Notes under the pieces: model-generated | Databases searched by the model: none | Told to the model about the DNA's origin: nothing | Seen by the model: only the letters and a program-made list of their open reading frames with translations | In this document: one piece after another, positions 19,431 through 28,067 of the stretch | Numbering within the stretch: the first letter of the stretch is position 1 | Layout: the number at the start of each line of letters is the position of its first letter | Translations under genes and position numbers: made by a program | NCBI RefSeq assembly: GCF_000429785.1 | Contig: NZ_AUCN01000009.1 | Location: 372,001-436,000 of the forward strand | Origin: Chitinibacter tainanensis DSM 15459 | GTDB taxonomy: Bacteria > Pseudomonadota > Gammaproteobacteria > Burkholderiales > Chitinibacteraceae | Direction: 5' to 3' | DNA: 64,000 nt

Positions 19431-20186
19431 TCAATACAGGGCGTGCCAGCGATTGAAAATGGCTTTGTCTTCGCCGCGCTTTTGCAATTCCGCCAGCCCA
19501 GCATCTAGCGCCCGCGTCCAGCGGCCGGCGTCTGGCAGTTTGGGGCTAAAGGCTACATAGAGCGCCAGATTATCAATCAGCCCCCAGTCGCTGATGCCGG
19601 CATTTTCCGCGTTATTGAGTAGTTTTTGCTGCGCCTGATAGGTGGATTGCGAAATCAGGATGAAATCGATATTGCCTGCCGCCAGCCGGCGCAAGCTGGC
19701 TAGCTCGCTGTGCGATTCGATCAGCTTGATGTCTTTTTGCAAAAACATCTTCTCGGGGTATTCGTAGCCAGCCGTTGTACCAATTCGCTTGCCAGCCAAT
19801 ACCCCATACTCGGTGCTGGTTTTGGCTAATTTTCTATGCGCCAGTAGGTGCAATTTCACATGCAGATAAGGTAGCTGCGGCCAGACAAACTGATTTTGGC
19901 GCTCGCTGGTTTTGGCCACGTTCAGTACTGCATCGTAGTGGCCCGCTTGGGTAAGTTTGAGGCAGCGGTTGTAGCTGCCGCTATCAATAGTAAAGGCCAT
20001 GCGCTGCTGGCTAAGCGCGGCACTAATCAGTTCGACCGAGGCACCAGCAGCCTGGCCCTGTTTGGCAAAAGAGTACGGCTTCCAATCGTTTTCGGCGCAA
20101 ATGCGCAGGGTTTCACCCGCCCAGCTTGGCGAATTGACGAGGGCGCAAAAGCAAATGAGCGAAACCCAGTGGCGAGGCGAGTACAT
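19431..20186 (-). CDS. Periplasmic solute-binding protein, SBP family 3-like
   Basis: 251 residues with a signal peptide (about 1-23, ending SWAG) and the layout of family 3 extracellular binding proteins: LRICAENDWKPYSF at the start of lobe 1, GHYDAVLNVAKTSER, and AGKRIGTTAGYEYPE in lobe 2. No ABC permease or ATPase genes are nearby, so it may be an orphan binding protein or a sensor-type receptor; the ligand is unknown. It is inserted on the minus strand between queA and tgt, genes that are often adjacent. Confidence 0.82.
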   Translation of the reverse strand: MYSPRHWVSLICFCALVNSPSWAGETLRICAENDWKPYSFAKQGQAAGASVELISAALSQQRMAFTIDSGSYNRCLKLTQAGHYDAVLNVAKTSERQNQFVWPQLPYLHVKLHLLAHRKLAKTSTEYGVLAGKRIGTTAGYEYPEKMFLQKDIKLIESHSELASLRRLAAGNIDFILISQSTYQAQQKLLNNAENAGISDWGLIDNLALYVAFSPKLPDAGRWTRALDAGLAELQKRGEDKAIFNRWHALY

Positions 20187-20351
20187 GTTTTCCCTAATAA
20201 GTGCCTGATTTAATTGGCATGTTCATTGTAGTGCATCGGCGTGAATCACCAATGAAAATCATCGCCTGTGCGGCATTTTGCACTTGCCTTGGGCTGGCGC
20301 AGCCGTTAACCTTGCCGCCTTGCGCCGGACTGTGTCTCTGGCCGCTTCTGA

Positions 20352-21479
<1,128 letters not shown>

Positions 21480-21500
21480 TCGCTTACCGTCTGCACACCT

Positions 21501-21524
21501 AACCCGCCGCCGGCGGGTTTTTTT
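21501..21524 (+). terminator. Terminator of tgt
   Basis: AACCCGCC-GCC-GGCGGGTT hairpin followed by a T-run, 21 bases after the stop. Confidence 0.9.
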
Positions 21525-21598
21525 CTGCCGGTTGCCGGCTGGTAAAGCGGCCGTGCCAGCGCTATGGTGAAGCTGTGATTCACCCTGCTTAGCCCGCC

Positions 21599-22963
21599 AT
21601 GCCGTACTCTTCTGTGCAATTAGCCGAAATTCTTGGCGCTTTTTCCTACGCGCTAGACATGACCGAAGGCCAGCCGCAAGGGCATTGCGTGCGCTGCTGC
21701 TGGATTGGCATGCACATCGGCCGGCAGCTAGGGATTGCCGAGCAAGCGCAGTGGGAGCTCTACTACACCCTGCTGCTCAAAGATCTGGGCTGTAGCAGCA
21801 ATGCGGCGCGTATTTGCGAGCTGTATCTCACCGATGATCAATCGTTCAAGCGCGACTTTAAGCTGGTGGGTGGTAATCTGGCGCAGGTGCTGGGTTTTGT
21901 ATTTAGCCATACCGGTCAGCATGAAAGCTGGACGCGCCGATTGAATGCCATTCTGAACATCATGCGTAATGGCGATACGATTGCCAACGAGCTGATTCAA
22001 ACCCGCTGCGACCGTGGCGCGCGTATTGCCCGACAGCTGCGCTTTCCCGAACCGGTGGCGCTGGGCATTCATTCGCTGGATGAGCATTGGGATGGCAGCG
22101 GCAGGCCCGAGCAACTAGCCGGTACGGCCATTCCCTTGTATGCGCGGATTGCGCTCCTGGCACAAGTGGTGGATGTCTTTCATTTCTCGTATGGGCCCGC
22201 GGCTGCCTTGGCTGAAGTTGAGACGCGTGCTGGTAGCTGGTTTGACCCCAATGTGGTGGCGGCTTTTCGCGAAGTAGCGGCCGATCCGGCGTTCTGGCAC
22301 ATGCTGGCCGAGCCGATGATTGCCGAAGCCGTGCTGCAGCTCGAGCCCGCGCAATTTAGCCTGCCGTTAGATGATGATTATATGGATGCCATTGCCTCGG
22401 CCTTTGGTCAGGTGGTGGATGCCAAGAGCCCGTTTACCGCTGGCCACAGCGAGCGGGTGGGCTTTTACGCCGAAATGATCGCGATTGAATTAGGGCTAGA
22501 TGCACAGCAGCGGCAATGGATTCGCCGCGCAGCTTTGCTGCACGATGTGGGCAAGCTGGGTGTGAGCAGCGCGATTTTGGAAAAACCGGGCCGTCTCACG
22601 GCCGACGAATTCCTTGCGGTACAACAGCACGCGCGACTGACTGAAGAAATTTTGAGCAAAATCGTGCATTTTCGTGATCTGGCGCGGGTGGCCGGCGCCC
22701 ACCATGAACGGCTCGATGGGCGTGGTTATCCGCGTGGGCTCGCGGCCGACGAGATCGCGCTGGAAACCCGCATTATCACCACCGCTGATATCTTCGATGC
22801 CATCAGCGCCGAGCGGCCCTACCATCCGGCCAATACGCCCGAACATACCCTGCACCTGATGCAACAAATGGTGGGCGATGCGCTCGATCCGCTGTGCTTT
22901 GCCGCCTTGCAGCAAGTGGTGGAGCGCGAGCTGGCCGGGCAGGGCGCCGCCACTGCAACCTGA
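21599..22963 (+). CDS. Tandem HD-GYP protein: degenerate N-terminal copy plus canonical c-di-GMP phosphodiesterase
   Basis: 454 residues, cytoplasmic. The C-terminal half (about 260-450) is a full HD-GYP domain: ALLHDVGKLG holds H315-D316 and HHERLDGRGYP holds the GYP at 376-378. This supports c-di-GMP hydrolysis. The N-terminal half is a second, degraded copy: LLLKDLGCSSN has Lys where the metal-binding His should be, and DEHWDGSGRP replaces HHE..DG.GYP. The first half has probably become a regulatory module. No receiver domain is present, unlike RpfG. The diguanylate cyclase at 8747 is its possible antagonist. Confidence 0.92.
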   Translation: MPYSSVQLAEILGAFSYALDMTEGQPQGHCVRCCWIGMHIGRQLGIAEQAQWELYYTLLLKDLGCSSNAARICELYLTDDQSFKRDFKLVGGNLAQVLGFVFSHTGQHESWTRRLNAILNIMRNGDTIANELIQTRCDRGARIARQLRFPEPVALGIHSLDEHWDGSGRPEQLAGTAIPLYARIALLAQVVDVFHFSYGPAAALAEVETRAGSWFDPNVVAAFREVAADPAFWHMLAEPMIAEAVLQLEPAQFSLPLDDDYMDAIASAFGQVVDAKSPFTAGHSERVGFYAEMIAIELGLDAQQRQWIRRAALLHDVGKLGVSSAILEKPGRLTADEFLAVQQHARLTEEILSKIVHFRDLARVAGAHHERLDGRGYPRGLAADEIALETRIITTADIFDAISAERPYHPANTPEHTLHLMQQMVGDALDPLCFAALQQVVERELAGQGAATAT

Positions 22964-22995
22964 GCGCCACAGCACGCACTATCCTTCGTGACAGT

Positions 22996-23009
22996 TTGAT
23001 GTAGGTCAA
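22996..23009 (+). promoter_or_regulatory. FNR-like box upstream of bacteriohemerythrin
   Basis: TTGATGTAGGTCAA matches TTGAT-N4-ATCAA at nine of ten conserved positions. Its centre is about 42 bases before a plausible transcription start near 23044, with a poor -10 (TATGCA, 23034-23039) between. This is the class II spacing for FNR/ANR-type activators that sense oxygen or NO. Confidence 0.5.
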
Positions 23010-23065
23010 AGGCCGTTTTGTCGGGCTGGGCAGTATGCAGGCTTGAGCGACTGGAGATCACAACA

Positions 23066-23515
23066 ATGAGCAAACTGATCGAATGGAACGATGCCCTGTC
23101 GGTCGGCATTCAAGAAATCGACGAACAACATAAAGTACTGGTGGATTTGCTGAACGAGCTGCACGACGCCATCCGCCAGCATCATGGCCGCGAAGCCTCG
23201 GTCGAAATATTAGGCCGGCTGGTGGATTACACCCGTATTCACTTTGCGGTGGAAGAGAGCCTGATGCGGATTTTGGGCTACCCCGAGTATGAAACCCACA
23301 AAGGTCATCACGAAGATTTGATCAGCCAGGTGAATACCTTGCAGCAGCGGATGCGTGAAGGTGAGGCCATTACCTTTGAATTGCTGCATTTTCTGCGCAA
23401 CTGGCTCACCCATCACATCATGGAAGGCGATCAGCGCTATGTATCGCATTTCTTGTCGCGCGGCGTACAGAAAACCTGGGAAAAGAAAAGCTGGTTTGGC
23501 CGGCTGTGGTCGTAA
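23066..23515 (+). CDS. Bacteriohemerythrin
   Basis: 149 residues, a single four-helix hemerythrin domain with a di-iron site for binding O2. The ligands are visible in IDEQHKVLVDLLN (H and carboxylate), HFAVEESLM, HKGHHEDLI and HHIMEGDQRY. GGAG lies nine bases before the ATG at 23066. Such proteins deliver or buffer oxygen in bacteria that live with changing O2. The FNR-like box in front would fit induction when oxygen falls. Confidence 0.96.
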   Translation: MSKLIEWNDALSVGIQEIDEQHKVLVDLLNELHDAIRQHHGREASVEILGRLVDYTRIHFAVEESLMRILGYPEYETHKGHHEDLISQVNTLQQRMREGEAITFELLHFLRNWLTHHIMEGDQRYVSHFLSRGVQKTWEKKSWFGRLWS

Positions 23516-23612
23516 GCCTGAGCGTCGGTTAGTCAGAATGCCGTGTTAGCCTTGCGTGCAGCTACTCTGGTGGAGGCGTGTTGCACGCACGATGTCAATT
23601 AAACGAGGCTCA

Positions 23613-23643
23613 CCAGATACATGCCCGTGTATCTGGCTGCAGG
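23613..23643. repeat. Gene-end hairpin with the motif GTATCTGGCTGCAGG (copy 1)
   Basis: CCAGATAC and GTATCTGG form a perfect eight-base inverted repeat between the convergent bacteriohemerythrin and NAD-dependent epimerase-like genes. The 15-base word GTATCTGGCTGCAGG recurs exactly at 28020-28034 and in variant form at 47826-47874. It probably folds as a shared terminator-like element. Confidence 0.6.
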
Positions 23644-23648
23644 CTAGA

Positions 23649-24611
23649 TCAGTATTTGCGTGTAGCCACATACTCCCCAGTGTGGGCAGCAAAAAAATCA
23701 GCGGTGCTAGGGTAACGCAGCCGCCAACGCAGTTCGCGCTTGGCGCGCTGATTGCTCAGCTGCCGTGATTCATTCAGATAGGACAACATGGTGGGCGAGA
23801 GCTGGGTTTGCGCCTCGGCGCGGCTGATGCGCGCAACGCGCGGCAGGCCGGTAAAGTCGGCCACCTGATCAAACCATTCCCCCATCGTATGGGGCGCATC
23901 ATCGACGATGTTATAGCTGCGCAGCGGCCGGCCACGAAACAGCGCCAGCACCATGGCCTGCGCCAGATCGGCGGCATGAATATGATTACTGAGGCTGTCC
24001 TCGCTGGCCACGATGCCCGGTTCGCCACGCGCCAGCCGCGCGGTGGGCAAACGATCAAGGGCGTAAATGCCCGGCGCGCGTAGCAGGCTCACGCGCAATG
24101 GGCGGCCTGCGCGGCCTTGTCGGCGAGCGGCGGCGCGCCAGCTTTGCTCGGCCCATTGCCGGCGGCAGGCGCGTGTGGTGCGCGCCAATTGCCGGCTGCT
24201 CTCGGTGAGCCAGCGGCCCTGATGATCGCCATACACACCGCTGGTGCTGATGTAAACGGCGCGGCGAGGGGGCTGTGCTAAAATCGCCGCCTGGCGATGC
24301 GTCGCGCGATGCGCCCGGCGGTGTTGCCGCGGGCGTAGCAAGGCCGCGAGCAAATGCTGGGTGCGTGGTTCACCAGCCGCTTCGGCCGGCGGTGCGCTGT
24401 GTAGCCAGTAATCGGCCAGCCCAGCCAGGCGGCGCAAGGTACGCGGTTGATCCAGATCTGCACGAATTGGATACACGCCCAGGGTATGAAGTGCTAGCGC
24501 TTTATCTGCGCTGCGTGCCGTGGCATACACCTTGAAGCGCCGTTGCAGCCATGGGAGAGCCCGCTGCACAACATCGCCACAACCAATGATTAACAAGCGT
24601 TTTTTTCGCAC
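23649..24611 (-). CDS. NAD(P)-dependent epimerase/dehydratase-like protein (extended SDR)
   Basis: 320 residues with an N-terminal Rossmann motif variant (LLIIGCGDVVQRAL) and the YISTSGVYGD segment of atypical extended SDRs. This layout resembles the YeeZ-like proteins of Proteobacteria, often annotated as nucleoside-diphosphate-sugar epimerases; the substrate is unknown. Start is a GTG only 20 bases from the divergent ATG at 24632, so its promoter must lie inside or next to the neighbouring gene. It is notably Arg- and Ala-rich between 85 and 170. Confidence 0.75.
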   Translation of the reverse strand: MRKKRLLIIGCGDVVQRALPWLQRRFKVYATARSADKALALHTLGVYPIRADLDQPRTLRRLAGLADYWLHSAPPAEAAGEPRTQHLLAALLRPRQHRRAHRATHRQAAILAQPPRRAVYISTSGVYGDHQGRWLTESSRQLARTTRACRRQWAEQSWRAAARRQGRAGRPLRVSLLRAPGIYALDRLPTARLARGEPGIVASEDSLSNHIHAADLAQAMVLALFRGRPLRSYNIVDDAPHTMGEWFDQVADFTGLPRVARISRAEAQTQLSPTMLSYLNESRQLSNQRAKRELRWRLRYPSTADFFAAHTGEYVATRKY

Positions 24612-24631
24612 TTGTCGGACATCCAGAAATA

Positions 24632-25654
24632 ATGAGTAAACAACTTATCATCGAACCATCAGGCCAGCAACTGAGTGTGTTTGACGGCGAGACCCTGCTC
24701 GACGCCGCGATGCGTGAGGGGTTCAACATGCCGTATGGCTGCAAGAATGGCTCCTGCGGCGCCTGCAAAGGCAAAGTATTGCAAGGCGAGGTCGTGCATG
24801 GCGATCATTCGCCCACGGCGCTCACTGCCGCCGATCAGGCCAACGGGCTGGCGCTATTTTGCTGTGCCACCCCGGTGAGTGAGCAGGTGAGCATCGAATG
24901 CCGCGAAGTGGCGGCCACCAAAGATATCCAGATCCGTACCTTGCCCACCCGGATTGAGAAAATCAATAAGGTCTCGCACGACGTGGCCGTGCTGACGCTC
25001 AAACTGCCATCGACCGAAAAACTGGCCTTTCTGGCCGGGCAGTATATTGATATCCACACCAAAACCGGCAATAAGCGCAGTTTTTCCATCGCCAATTCGC
25101 CCGCGCAAGAAGGCTTTTTGGAATTGCACATCCGCAAAGTGCCCGGTGGCGAGTTTTCCAGCTATGTGTGGGATACGCTGCAAGAGCGGGAAATCTTCCG
25201 CTTTACCGGCCCGCTGGGCAGCTTCTTTTTGCGTGAAGATTCTGACAAACCGATCATTTTTGTCGCCACCGGCACCGGTTTTGCCCCCATCAAAGGCATG
25301 CTTGAGCATGCTTTTGCACAAAACATGCAGCGCGAAATGGTGCTGTACTGGGGCTGCCGCTCGCTGCATGACCTCTATATGCCAGAGCTGCCGGCGCAGT
25401 GGCAGCAGCAATACCCCAATTTCAGCTTTATCCCGGTCTTGTCTGAGCCTAAAGCGGAAGATCAATGGACGGGCCGTACAGGCCTGGTGCACGAAGCGGT
25501 AATGGCCGACTTCCCCAAACTCGATCATTATCAAGTCTACGCCTGCGGCGCACCGATAATGGTAGAGGCGGCAGTGAGCGCTTTTGTAGCCCATGGCTTA
25601 CCGGCAGACGAGTTTTATTCCGACGCGTTTTTTAGTAGCCAGCAAGTGAAGTAA
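24632..25654 (+). CDS. 2Fe-2S ferredoxin plus FAD/NAD(P) reductase (AscD-like)
   Basis: 340 residues. The N-terminal plant-type ferredoxin domain has CKNGSCGACKGKV and a later CC for the 2Fe-2S centre. The FAD domain has KRSFSIANSP, and the NAD domain has FVATGTGFAPIKGML and VYACGAPIMVEAA. Homologues are usually named CDP-6-deoxy-delta-3,4-glucoseen reductase, but the sugar partner genes are absent here, so a general electron-transfer role is more likely. Divergent from the epimerase-like gene with a 20-base gap. Confidence 0.88.
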   Translation: MSKQLIIEPSGQQLSVFDGETLLDAAMREGFNMPYGCKNGSCGACKGKVLQGEVVHGDHSPTALTAADQANGLALFCCATPVSEQVSIECREVAATKDIQIRTLPTRIEKINKVSHDVAVLTLKLPSTEKLAFLAGQYIDIHTKTGNKRSFSIANSPAQEGFLELHIRKVPGGEFSSYVWDTLQEREIFRFTGPLGSFFLREDSDKPIIFVATGTGFAPIKGMLEHAFAQNMQREMVLYWGCRSLHDLYMPELPAQWQQQYPNFSFIPVLSEPKAEDQWTGRTGLVHEAVMADFPKLDHYQVYACGAPIMVEAAVSAFVAHGLPADEFYSDAFFSSQQVK

Positions 25655-25685
25655 GCCTTTGCGCGGACTTTAAGTGCAGCGGGGC

Positions 25686-25713
25686 TTGCGGATGTAACTC
25701 AGTCGTGTATAAT
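25686..25713 (+). promoter_or_regulatory. Promoter of tRNA-Thr
   Basis: TTGCGG (25686-25691), a 16-base spacer and a perfect TATAAT (25708-25713), ending 12 bases before the tRNA. Confidence 0.75.
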
Positions 25714-25725
25714 GCGCAGCTCTTA

Positions 25726-25801
25726 GCCGATGTAGCTCAGTTGGTAGAGCACCTGACTTGTAATCAGGGGGTCGCGAGTTCGATTCCTGCCGTCGGCACC
25801 A
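25726..25801 (+). tRNA. tRNA-Thr (anticodon TGT)
   Basis: A 76-base cloverleaf with encoded CCA: acceptor arms GCCGATG and CGTCGGC, D-arm GCTC..GAGC, anticodon loop CTTGTAA on a CTGA/TCAG-type stem, and the TTCGATT T-loop. The anticodon is TGT. Confidence 0.97.
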
Positions 25802-26136
25802 AGAATATCAAAGGGTTAGCAAGAAATTGCTAACCCTTTGTCTATTGCGCAACGCAATTTCAACGCACTAACCTGTCACACCTCCAAGTAAACCACCATA
25901 AGCAATAGCAAACGCCAGCTTTGGCATCGGCATATCTGCATTTTCGCCTCATTGATCGGTGATATTCAGTGTTGTCGCAACCATGCTACATCTATTTTGT
26001 TGCCATTTTTTGCCCGTTCTTCTAGCTTGTTATTCCGAAAATCCAAGTAGATTTATCGATTAACGGGCTGTTTTAATTGAAGAAATTAAGTAGTAGCCGT
26101 GTCGCGGATGCGACTCCTACTGCTTCGGAGACGAAG
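25802..26136. other. Gene-free stretch after tRNA-Thr, likely remains of a mobile element
   Basis: After a strong terminator (25809-25843) there is no convincing long gene. A minus-strand open frame of only 21 codons (25933-25868) encodes MPMPKLAFAIAYGGLLGGVTG-like hydrophobic residues and could be the eroded end of a small phage or membrane protein, but this is speculative. The stretch is richer in A and T than its surroundings, which fits imported DNA. Confidence 0.4.
25809..25843 (+). terminator. Terminator of tRNA-Thr
   Basis: A perfect 14-base stem (CAAAGGGTTAGCAA / TTGCTAACCCTTTG) with a GAAA tetraloop starts eight bases after the tRNA. The T-run after it is short. Confidence 0.85.
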
Positions 26137-26316
26137 ATGGCCAGTATCATTGAACGTATTACTAAAACAGGTAAGAAGAAGTATCAGGTTTATGTGCGCG
26201 TTAAAGGTCAGCCTCCGCAGACCGCCACATTTGATCGAAAAACTGATGCTAAGGAATGGTCTGCGCGGACTGAAACACAACTCCGCCAGGCTTTGTTGCA
26301 CAAATCAGCGGCGTAG
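26137..26316 (+). pseudogene. Truncated N-terminus of a phage-type tyrosine integrase
   Basis: From an ATG with GGAG six bases upstream the frame reads MASIIERITKTGKKKYQVYV, then QPPQTATFDRKTDAKEWSA and TETQLRQ. This is typical of the N-terminal arm-binding part of site-specific integrases. After about 51 codons it runs into a perfect palindrome (26289-26341) and stops, so the core-binding and catalytic domains are missing. It lies between two tRNA genes whose 3' ends face it, the usual place for an integrated element. Read as the relic of a lost island. Confidence 0.72.
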
Positions 26317-26341
26317 TGCCGCTGATTTGTGCAACAAAGCC
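26289..26341. repeat. Perfect 24-base inverted repeat resembling two abutted IS ends
   Basis: A 24-base arm beginning GGCTTTGTTGCACAAATC (26289-26312) is repeated exactly in reverse at 26318-26341, leaving a five-base centre, GTAGT. The outer bases GGCTTTGTTG resemble the terminal inverted repeats of IS5-family, IS903-type elements as I recall them. No transposase and no flanking nine-base duplication is present (ACTCCGCCA versus CTGTAGATG). It could be an internally deleted IS, or the scar of recombination between two copies. Confidence 0.7.
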
Positions 26342-26453
26342 CTGTAGATGCAAACCAAGCGCAGCGGAGGAGGATACTGCGAGAAGAGCTGTGTACAAAC
26401 CTGTGTACAGCAAAAAATGCAGTCTAATTGATTGGGGCGGGAGTAGAAACGAA

Positions 26454-26488
26454 AAAAGCCGTTAAACTTTTGAAGTTTAACGGCTTTT
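26454..26488 (-). terminator. Terminator of tRNA-Leu(CAA)
   Basis: A perfect 16-base stem (AAAAGCCGTTAAACTT with its complement, loop TTG) with T's on both sides. It starts eight bases beyond the tRNA 3' end on the minus strand. Confidence 0.9.
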
Positions 26489-26495
26489 TGGCATA

Positions 26496-26580
26496 TGGTG
26501 CCCAGGGTCGGACTCGAACCGACACACCTTGCGGCGGGGGATTTTGAGTCCCCTGCGTCTACCATTTCGCCACCTGGGCC
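26496..26580 (-). tRNA. tRNA-Leu (anticodon CAA)
   Basis: An 85-base class II tRNA with encoded CCA: acceptor GCCCAGG / CCTGGGC, anticodon CAA in the loop of an AGGGGACTCAAAATCCCCC arm, and a variable arm CGCCGCAAGGTG. Confidence 0.96.
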
Positions 26581-26637
26581 AAAGCAGAGGGCGGATTATA
26601 CCGAACTGTGCGGGCTTGGCAAGAGGCGCGGGCTAAA

Positions 26638-26865
26638 TCAGGCTGCGGCGCGCAGGCTGTCGCGCAGTTCTTCCAGGGTAATGCCGCTTTGGGCCAGCAT
26701 GGTTTGTAGCTCGCCAGCGAGTTCACGCTTCTTTTTTAGGCGCTGAATTTTATCGGTGATGGTTGGGGTCGGCGCCGGGGCCGGGCTCGCGGGTTGCGGG
26801 CTCACTAGGCCGCGTTCTGCCGGGGTCAGAAACAGTGTTTCTGGATGCGGGAGGGCAGCAGGCAT
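26638..26865 (-). CDS. Small hypothetical protein with C-terminal helix
   Basis: 75 residues that I do not recognise. Residues 1-35 are Pro/Ala-rich and probably unstructured (SPQPASPAPAPTPT). Residues 36-75 form a charged amphipathic helix (DKIQRLKKKRELAGELQ), suited to coiled-coil contacts. A GGAAG lies about ten bases before the ATG. It has no overlapping better frame and sits alone between tRNA-Leu and another hypothetical gene. Confidence 0.5.
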   Translation of the reverse strand: MPAALPHPETLFLTPAERGLVSPQPASPAPAPTPTITDKIQRLKKKRELAGELQTMLAQSGITLEELRDSLRAAA

Positions 26866-27055
26866 GGTCAGGCAACTTCCTTGTCAGTCTTCGGGCGCGG
26901 GATGCGCTCGTTGTAAGTTAAAGATGCCGGTAAATGCTTACAAAATCAAGGCCGCTGAGCGGAATTTTTAATACCCCGCTGTGGTATAAGTTGCTAGCCA
27001 TTTTCAATGAAGGGCTTTGAGCATATACCCATTAATAATATTTGTAAGAAATGAC

Positions 27056-27433
27056 CTAAAACGGCGGACGAACGGTAGATTGCAGCTGGCCGGCTGGCCA
27101 GCGCAGCGTGGTAGGCGGGTCTTGCTGCAGAGCTTGTAATAAATTCTGCAGCCGGTATTCGATCTCGTGCTGGCTTAAACCGTGGGTTTCGTGCAGCAAG
27201 ATGGCGGCTTCCAGGCAGATCATGCCCTCGGCAATCGGCGCCCAGGCCAGATGCTCGGCGGTGGGGCCTTGCCAGCGCCAATAGGCGATTTCACTTTGCG
27301 CGCATATCAGTACCCGATCGCGCGGTTGGGCGCTGAGCCAAGCGAGTGCGGCATCAGCTAGCGCCAGATAATGTGCCCACGCGTGCTGGGTGTCGGTGTC
27401 CATCTCGGCGGCGGGGTCAAAAGGATCGAGCAT
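27056..27433 (-). CDS. Hypothetical protein
   Basis: About 125 residues from the ATG at 27433; the longer frame to 27646 would run antisense into def and is rejected. It is soluble, Trp- and Ala-rich (AWAHYLALADAALAWL, AYWRWQGPTAEHLAWA) and all-helical in appearance, with no motif I recognise. Divergent from def with 59 bases between the start codons. The ribosome site is weak, so the exact start is uncertain. Confidence 0.5.
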   Translation of the reverse strand: MLDPFDPAAEMDTDTQHAWAHYLALADAALAWLSAQPRDRVLICAQSEIAYWRWQGPTAEHLAWAPIAEGMICLEAAILLHETHGLSQHEIEYRLQNLLQALQQDPPTTLRWPAGQLQSTVRPPF

Positions 27434-27492
27434 GCGAATACAAAACGGCGAAAAGCTGCCATCATACCGCAAAATAATCTGGGAGCTTGAGC

Positions 27493-28017
27493 ATGGCGGT
27501 ACGTGAAATTGTGCGCATGGGGGATCCACGCTTGCAGCGGCAGGCGCAGCCGGTGACTGAATTTGCCACTGCGGCGCTGAGCGAGCTGATTGCCGATTTA
27601 CAAGACACCATGCAGGCGCAAGGCGGGGTCGGGATTGCCGCGCCACAAATCGGGGTGGATTTGCAGGTGGTGATATTTGGGCTGACGCGCAGCGAGCGCT
27701 ACCCGGAGGCAGAGAGTGTGCCGTTTACGGTGCTGATTAATCCGCAGCTCACGCAGCTGGGTGAGGAGGAAGTGCTGGGCTGGGAAGGCTGCTTATCGGT
27801 GCCGGGCCTGCGCGGCGAGGTGCCGCGCTGGACGCAATTGCGTTATCAGGGCTTTGATCAATTTGGTGCGCCGATTGATCGTACGGTGAGCGGTTTTCAC
27901 GCCCGGGTGGTGCAGCATGAATGCGATCATCTGTGGGGCGTGCTGTACCCGCAGCGGATTCGGGATCTGCAGCGCTTTGGATTTACCGAGGTGTTGTTTC
28001 CAACGCTGCCAGATTGA
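27493..28017 (+). CDS. def: Peptide deformylase
   Basis: 174 residues from an ATG with GGGAG seven bases upstream. Def removes the formyl group from nascent proteins using Fe2+. All three family motifs are present: [17 protein letters not shown] with the metal Cys, and QHECDHLWG, where HECDH stands for the usual HExDH. This def is not next to fmt, so it may be the second, unlinked copy that many Proteobacteria carry. Confidence 0.95.
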   Translation: MAVREIVRMGDPRLQRQAQPVTEFATAALSELIADLQDTMQAQGGVGIAAPQIGVDLQVVIFGLTRSERYPEAESVPFTVLINPQLTQLGEEEVLGWEGCLSVPGLRGEVPRWTQLRYQGFDQFGAPIDRTVSGFHARVVQHECDHLWGVLYPQRIRDLQRFGFTEVLFPTLPD

Positions 28018-28067
28018 GGGTATCTGGCTGCAGGTAAAGAATTAAAAGGGCTTTGCGGCGATACCCT
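28018..28067. repeat. Gene-end hairpin with the motif GGGTATCTGGCTGCAGG (copy 2)
   Basis: AGGGTATC and GATACCCT pair across the gap between the convergent def and SUI1-type genes. The word GTATCTGGCTGCAGG is identical to that at 23629-23643. Probably the shared end signal of both genes. Confidence 0.5.
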
